A stretch of DNA of 64,000 nt from Deinococcus marmoris (GTDB lineage: Bacteria; Deinococcota; Deinococci; Deinococcales; Deinococcaceae), in the NCBI RefSeq assembly GCF_001949125.1, contig NZ_MSTI01000062.1, forward strand, positions 21,213 through 85,212, given 5' to 3'. Below are positions 8,654 to 18,929 of the stretch, one piece after another. Every line of letters starts with the position of its first letter. Position 1 is the first letter of the stretch. The notes beneath the pieces are model-generated. The model saw only the letters and a list, made by a program, of their open reading frames with translations. It was not told where the DNA came from and searched no databases. A program made the translations under genes and the position numbers.

Positions 8654-9241
8654 TTACATGCCGCGTTTGATCAGCCACTGCCGGTACAGGTACATCTCGT
8701 CGGCCTGGTCACGGATGATCTCGCGGGCCAGTTTGGTGACGCGGGCGTCGCTGCTTTTCTGGAGGGCCAGGGCCGCCATCTCGATGGCGCTGGCATGATG
8801 GGGCAGCATGCCCAGGACAAATCCGGCGTCGGTGTCCTTGTTGGCCTTGAGGGCTTTGAGCATGCCGTCCATTTCTTTGGCCATGCCGGTCTGCCAGGTC
8901 TTGTCCACACCGCCGAGCGTCCCCAGCCAGGTGGTCATGTCGCTGATTTCTTTTTGCTGGGCGCTGATGACGTCTTTGGTCCAGGTCTTGACCTGCGTGT
9001 CCTTGACGTTGTTGACCACCGCCTTACTCATGTCAATGGCCCCCTGGTGGTGGGCGATCATCATGGACAGGAAAGCGCGGTCAAACGCCTTGCCACTGAG
9101 TTTGGCCAGGTCTTTGTTTTCCTGGGCGCTGTGGGTCATACCCGGCATGCTCATCCCGTCCATTTTCTGTGCGGGGGCCAGGCCCAGCAGGGTCAGGGAA
9201 AGGGCGGCGAAGAGCGAAGCAGTCTTGAGCGTATTTTTCAT
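8654..9241 (-). CDS. secreted DUF305 protein
   Basis: 195 residues with an N-terminal signal peptide (MKNTLKTASLFAALSLTLL, ending LAPAQ) followed by a Met-rich linker (MDGMSMPGM) and two DUF305 four-helix signatures, SMMIAHHQGAIDM and GMLPHHASAIEM. DUF305 proteins are ferritin-like, often secreted and commonly found in copper-response loci. A GAGG ribosome site precedes the ATG. It is the first gene of a unit with the response regulator (22-bp gap) and kinase, so it may be both target and part of the sensing circuit. Exact biochemistry is unknown. Confidence 0.88.
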   Translation of the reverse strand: MKNTLKTASLFAALSLTLLGLAPAQKMDGMSMPGMTHSAQENKDLAKLSGKAFDRAFLSMMIAHHQGAIDMSKAVVNNVKDTQVKTWTKDVISAQQKEISDMTTWLGTLGGVDKTWQTGMAKEMDGMLKALKANKDTDAGFVLGMLPHHASAIEMAALALQKSSDARVTKLAREIIRDQADEMYLYRQWLIKRGM

Positions 9242-9389
9242 GGGGTAACCTCGCTCATCACGCTAAAGCAGGGCTGTTAAGTTCGCGTAAAGCGGGGCGT
9301 GAGGTGAGAAAAGCGAAGGTTGCAGCGCGCAGCAAGATCTTCCCGCCGCCAGATTGGCCCACGGGAAGACGCTGTGCTGACTCGGTTGT

Positions 9390-9653
9390 TCAGGTGTACT
9401 TGAGAGCTTCCATCAGTTCCTCGACGATCTCGATGCTGTCGCCGCGCTGATGGGCGGTGGCCACATGCGCTTCCAGGTGTCCGCGCAACACCACTTCGCC
9501 CGCACCAGATAGTGCGCCCTGTACCGCCTTGATCTGCCGCAGCACATCCACGCAGTAGGCGTCTGGATTATCCAGCATCCCCACGATGGCGTCGAGGTGG
9601 CCGCGCGCGATCTTCAGGCGGCGCGAAGCCCGTTTGCGGGCGTCTTCGGGCAT
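9390..9653 (-). CDS. csoR: copper-sensing repressor CsoR (Cys-His-His type)
   Basis: 87 residues from ATG 9653, all-helical CsoR/RcnR family. The metal-ligand positions are Cys34 (AYCVDVL), His59 and His63 (GHLEAHV). The spacing is that of CsoR, but the third ligand is His instead of Cys, as in the Thermus copper sensor. Cu(I) binding should release the repressor from DNA. The longer open frame upstream overlaps copZ and is not used. It lies 85 bp downstream of copZ on the same strand. Two GC-rich palindromes between copZ and copA are the expected operators. Confidence 0.92.
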   Translation of the reverse strand: MPEDARKRASRRLKIARGHLDAIVGMLDNPDAYCVDVLRQIKAVQGALSGAGEVVLRGHLEAHVATAHQRGDSIEIVEELMEALKYT

Positions 9654-9738
9654 ACATAGCCGATCAGACACCCCGCAGGGGGGCGAGGCGGGCTGACTGA
9701 CGGGGCCGCTCTGACTGGTGGAACTTCTTTTACCAGTC

Positions 9739-9942
9739 TTACTGGCGGAGCTGGGCACCGTAGCCCTCGTCCTTGACGGCGGCCAACAGGGCCTGGGGAT
9801 CGGCCTGGCCCTGCACCTGAGCGGTGCCGCCTGCCAGGTCGACATTCACGTCCTGTACGCCGGACACCGATTTGAGGGCTTTGGTCACGGCACTCTGGCA
9901 GTGTCCGCAGGTCATGCCGCTGATGTTCAGTTCAGTAGTCAT
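9739..9942 (-). CDS. copZ: copper chaperone CopZ
   Basis: 67 residues forming a single heavy-metal-associated (HMA) domain with the Cu(I) site MTCGHC and the typical GYGAQL C-terminus. It carries cytosolic Cu(I) to the CopA ATPase encoded divergently. Transcribed away from copA and probably together with csoR. The palindrome at 9954-9974 sits just upstream of its start codon. Confidence 0.95.
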   Translation of the reverse strand: MTTELNISGMTCGHCQSAVTKALKSVSGVQDVNVDLAGGTAQVQGQADPQALLAAVKDEGYGAQLRQ

Positions 9943-9953
9943 GCCCGAATGCT

Positions 9954-9974
9954 ACACCCTCCCCGGGAGGGTGT
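9954..9974. promoter_or_regulatory. probable CsoR operator in front of copZ
   Basis: A 21-bp perfect inverted repeat, arms ACACCCTCCC and GGGAGGGTGT around one base, starting 12 nt upstream of the copZ ATG. CsoR operators are G/C-tract palindromes of this kind; the copper regulator gene is adjacent. Binding is inferred. Confidence 0.75.
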
Positions 9975-10014
9975 CAAGAGTGCTGGAAGAAACTCCTGTT
10001 CTTTGGGATGTTTT

Positions 10015-10035
10015 AATGGTGGTGTCATCACCATT
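10015..10035. repeat. inverted repeat upstream of the copA promoter
   Basis: AATGGTG and CACCATT arms separated by 7 nt, just upstream of the copA -35 box. It differs from the G-tract CsoR-type palindromes and could bind another regulator. Confidence 0.4.
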
Positions 10036-10039
10036 TTAC

Positions 10040-10068
10040 TTGATTTTAAAGACTACCCGTCCTATATT
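10040..10068 (+). promoter_or_regulatory. sigma-70-type promoter of copA
   Basis: TTGATT at 10040-10045 and TATATT at 10063-10068 with a 17-bp spacer. The predicted start point (~10075) falls at the left edge of the second CsoR-type palindrome, an ideal repressor position. Confidence 0.8.
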
Positions 10069-10075
10069 ATCTTAT

Positions 10076-10092
10076 ATCCCCCCAGGGGGGAT
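10076..10092. promoter_or_regulatory. probable CsoR operator of copA
   Basis: Perfect 17-bp palindrome ATCCCCCC-A-GGGGGGAT between the copA start point and its AAGGAG ribosome site. It matches the G/C-tract style of CsoR operators and would block transcription when copper is low. Confidence 0.8.
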
Positions 10093-10103
10093 CAAGGAGA
10101 ATC

Positions 10104-12629
10104 ATGACTGCAAGCGAGCTGACAACTCTAGAAATTGGTGTCCAGGGGATGACCTGCGCGAGTTGCGTGGGCCGGGTGGAACGTGGCCTGAAAAAAGTGG
10201 CGGGCGTTCAGGAGGCCAGTGTCAACCTCGCCACCGAGCAGGCCAGGGTGAGCTTTGATCCGGCCCAGACCGATGCCCGGACCCTGATCGCCACGGTGCG
10301 CGACGTGGGCTATGAACCCATCACCGCTGAGCTGGACCTGCCCATCACAGGCATGACCTGCGCGAGCTGTGTCGGAAGGGTCGAGCGTGCGCTGGGCAAG
10401 GCGGACGGCGTGCTCAGCGCCAGCGTCAACCTCGCCACCGAGCGCGCCCATGTCCAGTACCTCCCAGCCAGCACCACGCCCGGCCAGCTCCGGGCCGTTG
10501 TTCGTGACGCTGGATACGACGTGCCGGACACGGCACAGGGACCGTCCGGCGCGGATACCCAGCGGGCCGCCCGCGAGGCCGAGGTCCTGCATCTGCGCTC
10601 ACAGGTGATTTTCAGCGCTGTGTTTGCCGTGCCGCTGCTCCTGATCGCCATGTTGCCGATGCTGTGGCCCGCTCTGGAACGCAGCCTGATGGCGTCTGTG
10701 GGCATGGGGGCGATGAACTGGGTGATGCTGGCGCTGGCCGTGCCGGTGCAGTTCGGCCCCGGACGGCGCTTCTACCGCCTGGGCTGGGCCAGCCTCAAGC
10801 ACCGCAGCCCGGACATGAACGCCCTGGTGATGATCGGCACCTCCGCCGCCTTCTTTTACAGCCTGGTAGTCACGCTGGCCCCGCAGATCTTCCCGGTGGG
10901 GACGGCGCATGTCTACTACGAGGCGTCGGGCGTGGTCATCACGCTGATCCTGCTGGGCAAGTATTTCGAGGCGCTCGCCAAGGGGCGCAGCAGCGAGGCC
11001 ATGAAATCGTTGCTCTCCTTGCAGCCCAAGGAGGCGCGGGTGTTGCGGGACGGTGAGGAACGGCTGCTGCCCGTGGATGACGTGCAGGTGGGAGACACGC
11101 TACGGGTGCTGCCCGGCGAGAGCATTCCACTGGACGGTGAGGTTCTGAGCGGTCAGAGCTACGTCAACGAGAGCATGATCACGGGTGAGAGCGTCCCCAT
11201 TCAGAAAACTGGAGGCGCAGCCGTGATCGGCGGCACCCTGAACGGCAACGGCGCGCTGACGCTCAAGGCCACCCGCGTCGGCAACGACACCGCCCTGGCA
11301 CAGATCATCAAGTTGGTAGAAACGGCCCAGGGCAGTAAGCCGCCGATTCAGGGTCTGGCCGACAAAGTGGTGGCCGTGTTCGTCCCCGTCGTGCTGGTGA
11401 TCGCCGCCGTGACCTTCGCGGTGTGGTTGCTGCTGGGCGGCGAGGGCGCGCTCAGCCAGGCCCTGATCAACATGGTGGCGGTGCTGATCATCGCCTGCCC
11501 CTGTGCGATGGGCCTGGCCACTCCAGTCAGCGTGATGGTGGGAACCGGCAAGGCCGCCGAACTGGGCGTGCTGTTCAAGAGTGGCACGGCGCTGGAGGGT
11601 CTCCAGGCCACCCAGGTCATCGCCCTGGACAAGACCGGCACGCTGACGCGCGGCCAGCCGGAGTTGACGGACCTGACGCTGGTGTCGGGGTTTGAACGCG
11701 GTGAGGTGCTGCGTCTTGTCGCGAGCGCCGAGCAGGACAGCGAGCATCCGATTGCCCGCGCCATCGTGGACGCGGCCAAGCGGGAGGGCCTGAGCCTGAG
11801 TGCGCCGGAGTCGTCCCAGGCCGTGCCGGGGTTCGGCCTGGAGGCTGTGGTGGACGCCACGCGGGTACAAGTGGGCGCAGACCGCTACATGAGCAAGCTG
11901 GGCCTGGGGCTGGCCGACTTCGGGGCGCAGGCCGAGCAACTGGGCGATGAGGGCAAGAGTCCACTGTACGTGGCGCTGAACGGTCAACTCGCCGCCATTC
12001 TGGCGGTGGCCGATCCGATCAAGGACGGCAGTCGGGAGGCGGTGGCGGCGCTGCACCGCCAGGGCCTGAAGGTGGCGATGATCACGGGTGACAATGTCCG
12101 CACTGCACAGGCAATTGCCCGGCAACTGGGGATTGATCAGGTGCAGGCCGAGGTATTGCCCGGCGACAAGGCCAAGGCGGTCCGGGCCTTGCAGGAGGGC
12201 GGGCAGAAAGTGGCGTTCGTGGGTGACGGCATCAACGACGCGCCCGCACTGGCCCAGGCCGATGTGGGCCTGGCCATCGGCACTGGTACCGATGTGGCGG
12301 TCGAAACGGCGGACGTGGTCTTGATGTCGGGCGATTTGCGAGGCGTTCCCAACGCCCTGGCCCTGTCCCGCACCACGTTGCGCAACATCCGGCTCAATCT
12401 GTTCTGGGCCTTTGCCTACAACGCGCTGCTGATTCCGGTGGCGGCGGGCGTGTTGATTCCCGCCTTCGGCATTCGGCTGAGTCCGGTGCTGGCCGCCGCC
12501 GCGATGGGCTTTTCCAGCGTGTTCGTGCTGACCAACGCCCTGCGGCTGCGGGGATTCAAGCCGCCTCTGCCGCCCAGTGCACCCAAGCTCCAGCCCGGTG
12601 ACCACGACGGGCAGCTCGTGACCACCTGA
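10104..12629 (+). CDS. copA: Cu(I)-exporting P1B-type ATPase CopA
   Basis: 841 residues. Two N-terminal HMA domains with MTCASC sites (Cys18/21 and Cys86/89), eight membrane helices, the P1B intramembrane metal motif ACPCAMGLATP (near residue 465), the phosphorylation motif DKTGTLT (Asp near 509), the nucleotide-domain SEHPIARAI and the hinge GDGINDAPALAQADVG. CPC marks the Cu(I)/Ag(I) class. It pumps Cu(I) out of the cytosol using ATP. AAGGAG lies 7 nt before ATG 10104. Expressed from a CsoR-controlled promoter, divergent from copZ-csoR. Confidence 0.97.
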   Translation: MTASELTTLEIGVQGMTCASCVGRVERGLKKVAGVQEASVNLATEQARVSFDPAQTDARTLIATVRDVGYEPITAELDLPITGMTCASCVGRVERALGKADGVLSASVNLATERAHVQYLPASTTPGQLRAVVRDAGYDVPDTAQGPSGADTQRAAREAEVLHLRSQVIFSAVFAVPLLLIAMLPMLWPALERSLMASVGMGAMNWVMLALAVPVQFGPGRRFYRLGWASLKHRSPDMNALVMIGTSAAFFYSLVVTLAPQIFPVGTAHVYYEASGVVITLILLGKYFEALAKGRSSEAMKSLLSLQPKEARVLRDGEERLLPVDDVQVGDTLRVLPGESIPLDGEVLSGQSYVNESMITGESVPIQKTGGAAVIGGTLNGNGALTLKATRVGNDTALAQIIKLVETAQGSKPPIQGLADKVVAVFVPVVLVIAAVTFAVWLLLGGEGALSQALINMVAVLIIACPCAMGLATPVSVMVGTGKAAELGVLFKSGTALEGLQATQVIALDKTGTLTRGQPELTDLTLVSGFERGEVLRLVASAEQDSEHPIARAIVDAAKREGLSLSAPESSQAVPGFGLEAVVDATRVQVGADRYMSKLGLGLADFGAQAEQLGDEGKSPLYVALNGQLAAILAVADPIKDGSREAVAALHRQGLKVAMITGDNVRTAQAIARQLGIDQVQAEVLPGDKAKAVRALQEGGQKVAFVGDGINDAPALAQADVGLAIGTGTDVAVETADVVLMSGDLRGVPNALALSRTTLRNIRLNLFWAFAYNALLIPVAAGVLIPAFGIRLSPVLAAAAMGFSSVFVLTNALRLRGFKPPLPPSAPKLQPGDHDGQLVTT

Positions 12630-12689
12630 GCGCTGTCCGCGTTGCCCCCTGTTCTCCCGCCTTTCTCGCCATTACAGGAGTTCTGTCTC

Positions 12690-13097
12690 ATGCCCAAACT
12701 CACCGTCGGTCCGTGGATCGCCACCCAGAAATTACCCAGCAAAGCGCTGGCCCGTGACCGCCAGGCTTTTCTTGAGCGGGCGCAGCACCGGCTGCAGGTT
12801 CACGAGGTGGCCGGACTGCCATTGATCGGTCTGGGCGGCAGTTGCGGGAAACCCTGCTTCGCCCTGCCGTACACGCTGAGCTGGAACGACACCAACACGC
12901 GTGAGCTGGAACAGATCGGCACGGAATTTGAGTGTTTCGTGGAGTACGGCGTCTACCCCCACTTAAAACTTCTCGACGGTGAACAGGAGGTGGCGGCGGT
13001 GCAGGATTGGACCACGTTTGCCACCGTGTACCTGCGCCCAGGATACGAGCGGGCCGAGGAACTGCTTATCACGTTGCGTGACCGACTCGCGCCGTAA
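12690..13097 (+). CDS. conserved-looking protein of unknown function downstream of copA
   Basis: 135 residues from ATG 12690, which has AGGAG at a good distance; a longer open frame from 12642 lacks one. No family recognised. It is soluble, with a Cys pair in GGSCGKPCFALPY and a third Cys in EFECFVEYG, which could bind a metal or form a disulfide. The 60-bp gap after copA and shared strand suggest co-transcription with copA and so a part in copper handling, but that is inference only. It is followed by a strong terminator hairpin. Confidence 0.75.
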   Translation: MPKLTVGPWIATQKLPSKALARDRQAFLERAQHRLQVHEVAGLPLIGLGGSCGKPCFALPYTLSWNDTNTRELEQIGTEFECFVEYGVYPHLKLLDGEQEVAAVQDWTTFATVYLRPGYERAEELLITLRDRLAP

Positions 13098-13129
13098 GGT
13101 CAATCACAGCCTTGGCTGCAATAACAGAA

Positions 13130-13165
13130 AATCGAGAGGCGCACGTTGAGCTGCGCCTCTCGATT
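13130..13165. terminator. bidirectional terminator hairpin
   Basis: A perfect 14-bp stem (AATCGAGAGGCGCA with its complement) and 8-nt loop between convergent genes. On the minus strand it is followed by a T-rich run; on the plus strand only by a short T stretch. Confidence 0.85.
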
Positions 13166-13197
13166 CTGACTGACGTTTTCAGTCTTTGACGCCACAA

Positions 13198-13935
13198 TCA
13201 CAGCCCCAGTTCAACCAGGTAAAGCGCGATAAAGCCCAGAAAAAAGGCGCTGGTGATCCACGGCGTTTCTTTGACCTCATGGGCCTCCACCAGCAGTTCC
13301 TCTGTCACCAGGAACAGCAGCGCCGCCGCGCCGAAGGACAGCACGATTTCCAGCGGGAGCCCCGAGAGGCCCTGAAGCAGTGTGCCGCCCAGCGTGGCCC
13401 CCACGATCACCAACAGGCTCAGGCCGCTCACGGTCAGAATGCTCCGGCCCCTGCTTGCTCCGCGTTGTCCCAGGCTGGCGGATACCGATAAGCCCAGGAA
13501 CAGCAGTTCCAGCGTCAGCGCCACCACCAGCAAGGTTCCCACGCGCTCGCCTGCCGCGAAGCCCACACCGATCAGCAGGCCGTCAATCAACACGTCGATG
13601 CCCACCGCCGCCAGCAAGCCAGTGACGGCACGTGGGCTGTGCTCATCCGTATCTTCAGTTTCTGGTTCCAGCCGTCCCACCAGCGCCCGCACCGCCAGCA
13701 TCACGGCCACGCCCAGCGCGAAGCCAATCACCACACCCAGCGGCTGATGGCCCGCCGTGATCTGGGGCAGCAGTTCCCCAGCCACGGCAGCGAAAACCAC
13801 GCCCGCCGCGAAGTGCTGCACGAAGCTGCGGACATGCGGACTGGGGGGACGGAAGCTGGCAATCACGCCGCCCAGGATGGTGGCAGCCACCGGAATCAGC
13901 GTCAACAGCAGAATCTGGGCCAACGTTGTGGTCAT
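13198..13935 (-). CDS. ZIP-family metal transporter
   Basis: 245 residues, about eight hydrophobic helices. The metal-path helices read VQHFAAGVVFAAVAGELLP and AVGIDVLIDGLLIGVGFAAG, which fit the ZIP helices IV/V pattern with His/Asp ligands, and TEELLVEAHE near the C-terminus. ZIP proteins bring divalent metals (Zn, Fe, Mn) to the cytosol; the substrate cannot be fixed here. It is the last gene of a six-gene operon that also encodes an FTR1 iron permease, and its start overlaps the glutaredoxin stop by 4 bp. Confidence 0.85.
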   Translation of the reverse strand: MTTTLAQILLLTLIPVAATILGGVIASFRPPSPHVRSFVQHFAAGVVFAAVAGELLPQITAGHQPLGVVIGFALGVAVMLAVRALVGRLEPETEDTDEHSPRAVTGLLAAVGIDVLIDGLLIGVGFAAGERVGTLLVVALTLELLFLGLSVSASLGQRGASRGRSILTVSGLSLLVIVGATLGGTLLQGLSGLPLEIVLSFGAAALLFLVTEELLVEAHEVKETPWITSAFFLGFIALYLVELGL

Positions 13936-14180
13936 GGACGCCGGGCGAGCGCCTCCAGGATGCCGGGCCGCTGGTCATCAAAAAAGCCGTAAAAGACCTG
14001 ATTGTCAATCACGGTCACGGGCGCGATCCGCACGTTGGCCTTGGCCTGCATCTCGGCCAGTGCCGCCGGGTCCTCGCGCACGTTCTTCTCGGTGAAGGTA
14101 GCCCCCTGGCTGGTCAGCAGCCGCTTGACCGCCTCGCAATCGGCGCAGTTCGGAACAGTGTAAACGGTGATCTGGGCCAT
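13932..14180 (-). CDS. glutaredoxin-family protein
   Basis: 82 residues, thioredoxin fold, with the redox pair CADC (YTVPNCADCEAVK) and cis-proline strand APVTVIDNQ, closest in layout to small NrdH/glutaredoxin-like proteins. AAAGGAGG precedes the ATG. Encoded 22 bp after a membrane-anchored protein and overlapping the ZIP gene, so it is expressed with the metal-uptake genes; a thiol-redox role linked to metal handling is inference. Confidence 0.85.
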   Translation of the reverse strand: MAQITVYTVPNCADCEAVKRLLTSQGATFTEKNVREDPAALAEMQAKANVRIAPVTVIDNQVFYGFFDDQRPGILEALARRP

Positions 14181-14202
14181 AAGCCTCCTTTGAACTTCAA
14201 GA

Positions 14203-14640
14203 TTACGGCTTCACTGTGAACTGCCGGGTGACTGTTCTGACGGTTTCGAGTGCCTGAACCACCACGGCCTGGGGCTGCTGAGTCTGGATGGCCCGTGCCG
14301 CCGCGTCCAGGGCGCGGTCAGCCTGCGTGAAAGACTGAGGATACAACTGCTCGAGCGCCGTCGCCTGGGCAAGCTCCGAACGGGCCTGTGCCAATGCCTG
14401 CACGCTGGCCTGCTGGCTGGCGCGGTTGCCCTTCAGGGCGCGGGCGTACTCCAGTTCCACAATATCGAGTGCGCCCACCGCCTGCCTCACATGCTGAGCT
14501 GCCGGTTGAAGCAGGCTCTGGATGGTCGGCTGGGGGGCGCTGCCGCGGCCTCCCAGAAAACCAAGCAAAAGGCCAAGAATGCCCGCCCCGAGGATCACTC
14601 CCCAGGAGGCCGGGCCGCGTTGTTTGCGGTACAGCATCAA
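14203..14640 (-). CDS. membrane-anchored helical protein of unknown function
   Basis: 145 residues: a short basic N-terminus, one membrane helix (about residues 13-31, ending in a Gly-rich LLLGFLGGRGS), then a long Ala/Gln-rich, probably helical, extracytoplasmic part with repeated A-Q-A-L-x-x-A-R patterns. No family recognised. The ATG overlaps the stop of the hydantoinase-like gene by 4 bp (14637-14640), so it belongs to the FTR1 operon. Confidence 0.75.
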   Translation of the reverse strand: MMLYRKQRGPASWGVILGAGILGLLLGFLGGRGSAPQPTIQSLLQPAAQHVRQAVGALDIVELEYARALKGNRASQQASVQALAQARSELAQATALEQLYPQSFTQADRALDAAARAIQTQQPQAVVVQALETVRTVTRQFTVKP

Positions 14641-16688
14641 GTCTCCTGACGTACGATCAGCGCCACATGGCCTTCGAGCCGCAGGCGGTCATGCAAGTGT
14701 TGCCGGAGGAGGACCGGGTCATGCAGATGAGCGAAATCACTCAGGCGGGCGGGCGTCAGGGCCGCCACCTGCGGCGCAACCGGGGAGACGAGCAGGCGCT
14801 CGAGATCAGACAACACCTGCGCTGGAGTTCCACTCAACACCTCGGCATCATCAAAGCGCAGCAGGCGTACGCCGCATTGATCAAGCACCAGCGCCGGGTG
14901 CCTGACGTGCCGCCCGAACAAGCCCCGGCGCTCAATGCTCGCCGTGAACAGGCTGTGATACCGTCCGCCGAAAACCAGATGGGCGCTGTCACCCAGCACC
15001 AGCCGTGCCTGGGCATGCAGATCGTCCTCGCCCAGCACGCGGGTCTGTGCGCTCAGGGGATGTGCGCCCACAGCGACGGCCCGCAGTCGCCCCTCTGCGG
15101 CCAGGTACTCGGTCTCGATCCGCAGACTCGCCGGGTCAGCCCCCAGCCGCACCGCCTCGTCCCCGACTTCGCGCTCAAGCAGGTCGGCCACCGTTGGGTC
15201 CTGGCGGGTCACGCTGCGTTCCCGCTCCACCCGGATGACCGCCAGCGCCGCCCCGATGGACGAGATCACGTCGGCATTGGGCAGGGTTTGAAACGGCACG
15301 CCGAGCCGCCGGGCCATCACCGGGCCAAGTACGCTCGCCGCCCCACCCCCGCCGTATAGCGGGAGTCCCTGGAGGCCGTGTTCCTTGATCAGTTCACGGA
15401 TAGGCGTGACCAGCTTCTCCGCACTTGCTTCCAGAACGGCAGTGGCTGCCGCTTCCACGCTGGCCCCCAGCCGCCCTGCGAGCAGCGCCAGCGCCATACG
15501 GGCACTGACCTCATTGCCGTAAGCCCGTCCAGTCTCGCCGATGGCGCCCAGGGCGTTCGCCGCACAGGTAGGTGTGATGGCGAATCTCTCTCCCGAAGGC
15601 GTTTCCAGCAGAGCGTAATGCCCGGTGTCCTGACCCGGCAGCGTGACTTCAATCAGCCGCGCGTCTCTGAGCTGCTCAGGGCGCGCAAAGCTGGCATAGG
15701 GCAGTCCCGCGATGTGGGCGCTGCGCGGGCCGACTTCTTCGATCTGCCGCTTGCCCAGGCGCACCAGACTGCCTCCAGCCACCCCAGCGATGCGGATATC
15801 GACGGCACGCAGTCCGGTAGGGACACCCAGCACGGTCATGTAACTCAGCACCGGGCGACCGTCCTTGATGGCCCCGATATTAGTGCTGGTCCCACCCACC
15901 TCGAAGAACACCCCGTCCATCAGCCCTTCTTGCAAAATGGCCCCGCCCAGTGAGGCCGCCGGGCCACTCACCACGGTATGCAGCGGCGTTTCCTCAAAGG
16001 CGCGCAGACTGGCGGCCCCACCATCGCCGCGGATGATCAGCAGCGGCACGCCTGGCAGCCGGGTGCTGACCACCTGCCGGACGTGCTGGGCGGTGCGCAG
16101 CATGGTGGGCAAAATGCTGGCGTTGATGGCCGCGCCCAGGGTACGCATCTCCAGGCCATAACTGCCACTCAGGTCACTGCCCAGCGTGACCGGCAGGCCG
16201 AGGCCACGGGCAATCTCACCTGCACGCTGCTCCAGCGAGCGGTCGTCCACCCCGAACGCCTCGCTGATAGCGACGGCCTGGATGCCTGCTCCGCGCCACT
16301 GTTCAAGCTGGGATCGCAGACGGGTTTCAACGTCTGGTCCGTCACTGCTGACAAAAGCCCACTCGGCCTTCAGGCCCGCCGGGGGCTGGGTGACCCGCCG
16401 CACGCGCCGCTCGTCGCGGGCCGGGCCGAGGGCCAGCACCCCGATCCAGGCGGTGTCACCTTCCAGCAGGGCGTTGGTGGCCTGGGTGGTCGAATGCGCT
16501 ACCAACAGCACGGGCGTGTCTTCCGGCAGAGCGGTGAGCAGACGGTCAAGCGCCGAGAGCACGCCCGCCGCCACGCCATGCTCTGCGCTGTGGGTGGTGG
16601 GAACGTGCGAGACCGCCCGAAGCGTGCCATCCTCCCCGAGGGCCACCCCTTTGGTAAAAGTCCCCCCCACGTCAATGCCGATCCGCAT
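14637..16688 (-). CDS. hydantoinase/oxoprolinase-family ATPase-like protein
   Basis: 683 residues from ATG 16688, where the family N-terminus MRIGIDVGGTFTKGVA begins; the open frame extends 36 codons further but overlaps the FTR1 gene. It has the HyuA/oxoprolinase layout: actin-like phosphate-binding motif at the start, ALAEGDTAWIG-like substrate region, FEVGGTSTNIGAI in the middle and GGGGAASVLGPVMARRLGVP late. Family members hydrolyse cyclic amides or carboxylate ketones with ATP. Its position between FTR1 and a membrane-anchored protein is unusual and its substrate is unknown; a ligand-processing role in metal uptake is speculation. Confidence 0.85.
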   Translation of the reverse strand: MRIGIDVGGTFTKGVALGEDGTLRAVSHVPTTHSAEHGVAAGVLSALDRLLTALPEDTPVLLVAHSTTQATNALLEGDTAWIGVLALGPARDERRVRRVTQPPAGLKAEWAFVSSDGPDVETRLRSQLEQWRGAGIQAVAISEAFGVDDRSLEQRAGEIARGLGLPVTLGSDLSGSYGLEMRTLGAAINASILPTMLRTAQHVRQVVSTRLPGVPLLIIRGDGGAASLRAFEETPLHTVVSGPAASLGGAILQEGLMDGVFFEVGGTSTNIGAIKDGRPVLSYMTVLGVPTGLRAVDIRIAGVAGGSLVRLGKRQIEEVGPRSAHIAGLPYASFARPEQLRDARLIEVTLPGQDTGHYALLETPSGERFAITPTCAANALGAIGETGRAYGNEVSARMALALLAGRLGASVEAAATAVLEASAEKLVTPIRELIKEHGLQGLPLYGGGGAASVLGPVMARRLGVPFQTLPNADVISSIGAALAVIRVERERSVTRQDPTVADLLEREVGDEAVRLGADPASLRIETEYLAAEGRLRAVAVGAHPLSAQTRVLGEDDLHAQARLVLGDSAHLVFGGRYHSLFTASIERRGLFGRHVRHPALVLDQCGVRLLRFDDAEVLSGTPAQVLSDLERLLVSPVAPQVAALTPARLSDFAHLHDPVLLRQHLHDRLRLEGHVALIVRQET

Positions 16689-16716
16689 ACCTGGAGGAGC
16701 TGACGTCGGCGGCACT

Positions 16717-17933
<1,217 letters not shown>

Positions 17934-17937
<4 letters not shown>

Positions 17938-18923
17938 TGGAGCAGGCCTCTGGCGGTCTTCAACTCTTTGAGCGTGGCGTCGATGGCGGCACTGAACCTG
18001 GCGGGCGTGACACGCTGCCTGATCAGCTCACGCAGCCCGTTCTTGAGCGTTTCTTCGAGCTTAAGTTCCAGCGTCTTATTCTTGACGGCCAGCGGGGCTT
18101 CAAGCTGCTCGTAATGGTCAAGGTAAGCGCTGATGACGGCTTCATTGGCCGCATCGGTCATGCCGCCAGTGTAGTGCTGCCTGGCCGTCGTCAGCAAAGT
18201 TTCAATGCTGGCAAAGTCGGCCATCGGTCCACGGCTCGGAGCCAGCGGGTCACCGCTGATTTCGGAGAGTTCCGTTCTTGCCCGGTCAAGCTGGGCATTA
18301 AACAGCCTGGCATCGGCTTGGGCGGCCAGCAACGCCTTGGCCTGACGCAGGGCAGCGGCGGTCTGTCCGCCCTGATCCGCCGGGAACTTCGTCTGGTAAC
18401 GGGTCAGCCAGCCCGTCGCCCGCGCCAGGTAAAAGCGGGCGTCCTGGTATTCGGTGAGATTGCTCACCTTGCCCCCGCTGACCCCGCCGCTGTACTCGGT
18501 CTTGGTGTTGCCTAGAATGGTGGAGATCACCCGAGCGCCATATTTTGGATCGTTGCGGGTAACGGCTGGAATTGTGGCAATGGCCTGGTCCACGTTCGCC
18601 GAGAACCCTGTTAGTGCGGCCTGAACGGCCTGGGGCTTGTTCGCCTTGAGCGCGGCATTGATACCTTGAAAATCCTTAAGAAAGCGGGCGCGCAAATCGG
18701 GCGTCAGATCGGCTTTCACAGCGTCATACAGCTCGTTGGCTGGGTGGCTGGCGTGCTTGAGGGCCAGCTCTTGATTTCCCGTTTGAACATTGAGCAGCAT
18801 GGCATCGTAGTGACCGCGCATCTGTTCCAGTACCCCCACGAAGGTGACGGCGTCCCTCGGCGCAGCGAGGGCGCTGGCCGACAGCGCGAAGGTGAGCAGT
18901 AAAAAGCCCGAGCGAATGGTCAT
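17934..18923 (-). CDS. periplasmic partner protein of the FTR1 permease
   Basis: 329 residues from ATG 18923 (MTIRSGFLLLTFALS), with a clear signal peptide ending ALAAP. Its C-terminal ~110 residues repeat the pattern of the FTR1 N-domain: AYLDHYEQLEAPL here against AYLDHFEYAEPPL there, followed in both by a predicted helical segment. It is therefore probably an extracytoplasmic iron-binding or delivery protein for the permease. The longer open frame (to 19031) would run through the promoter and is rejected; the promoter -10 box ends 6 nt before the ATG, so the mRNA is probably leaderless. Confidence 0.85.
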
Positions 18924-18929
18924 GAATGG

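Noticed and set aside
11100..12605. A 501-codon open frame antisense to copA.
   Set aside because: It is a frame left open by high GC content opposite a certain gene; Gln/His/Arg-rich low-information translation, no start signal.
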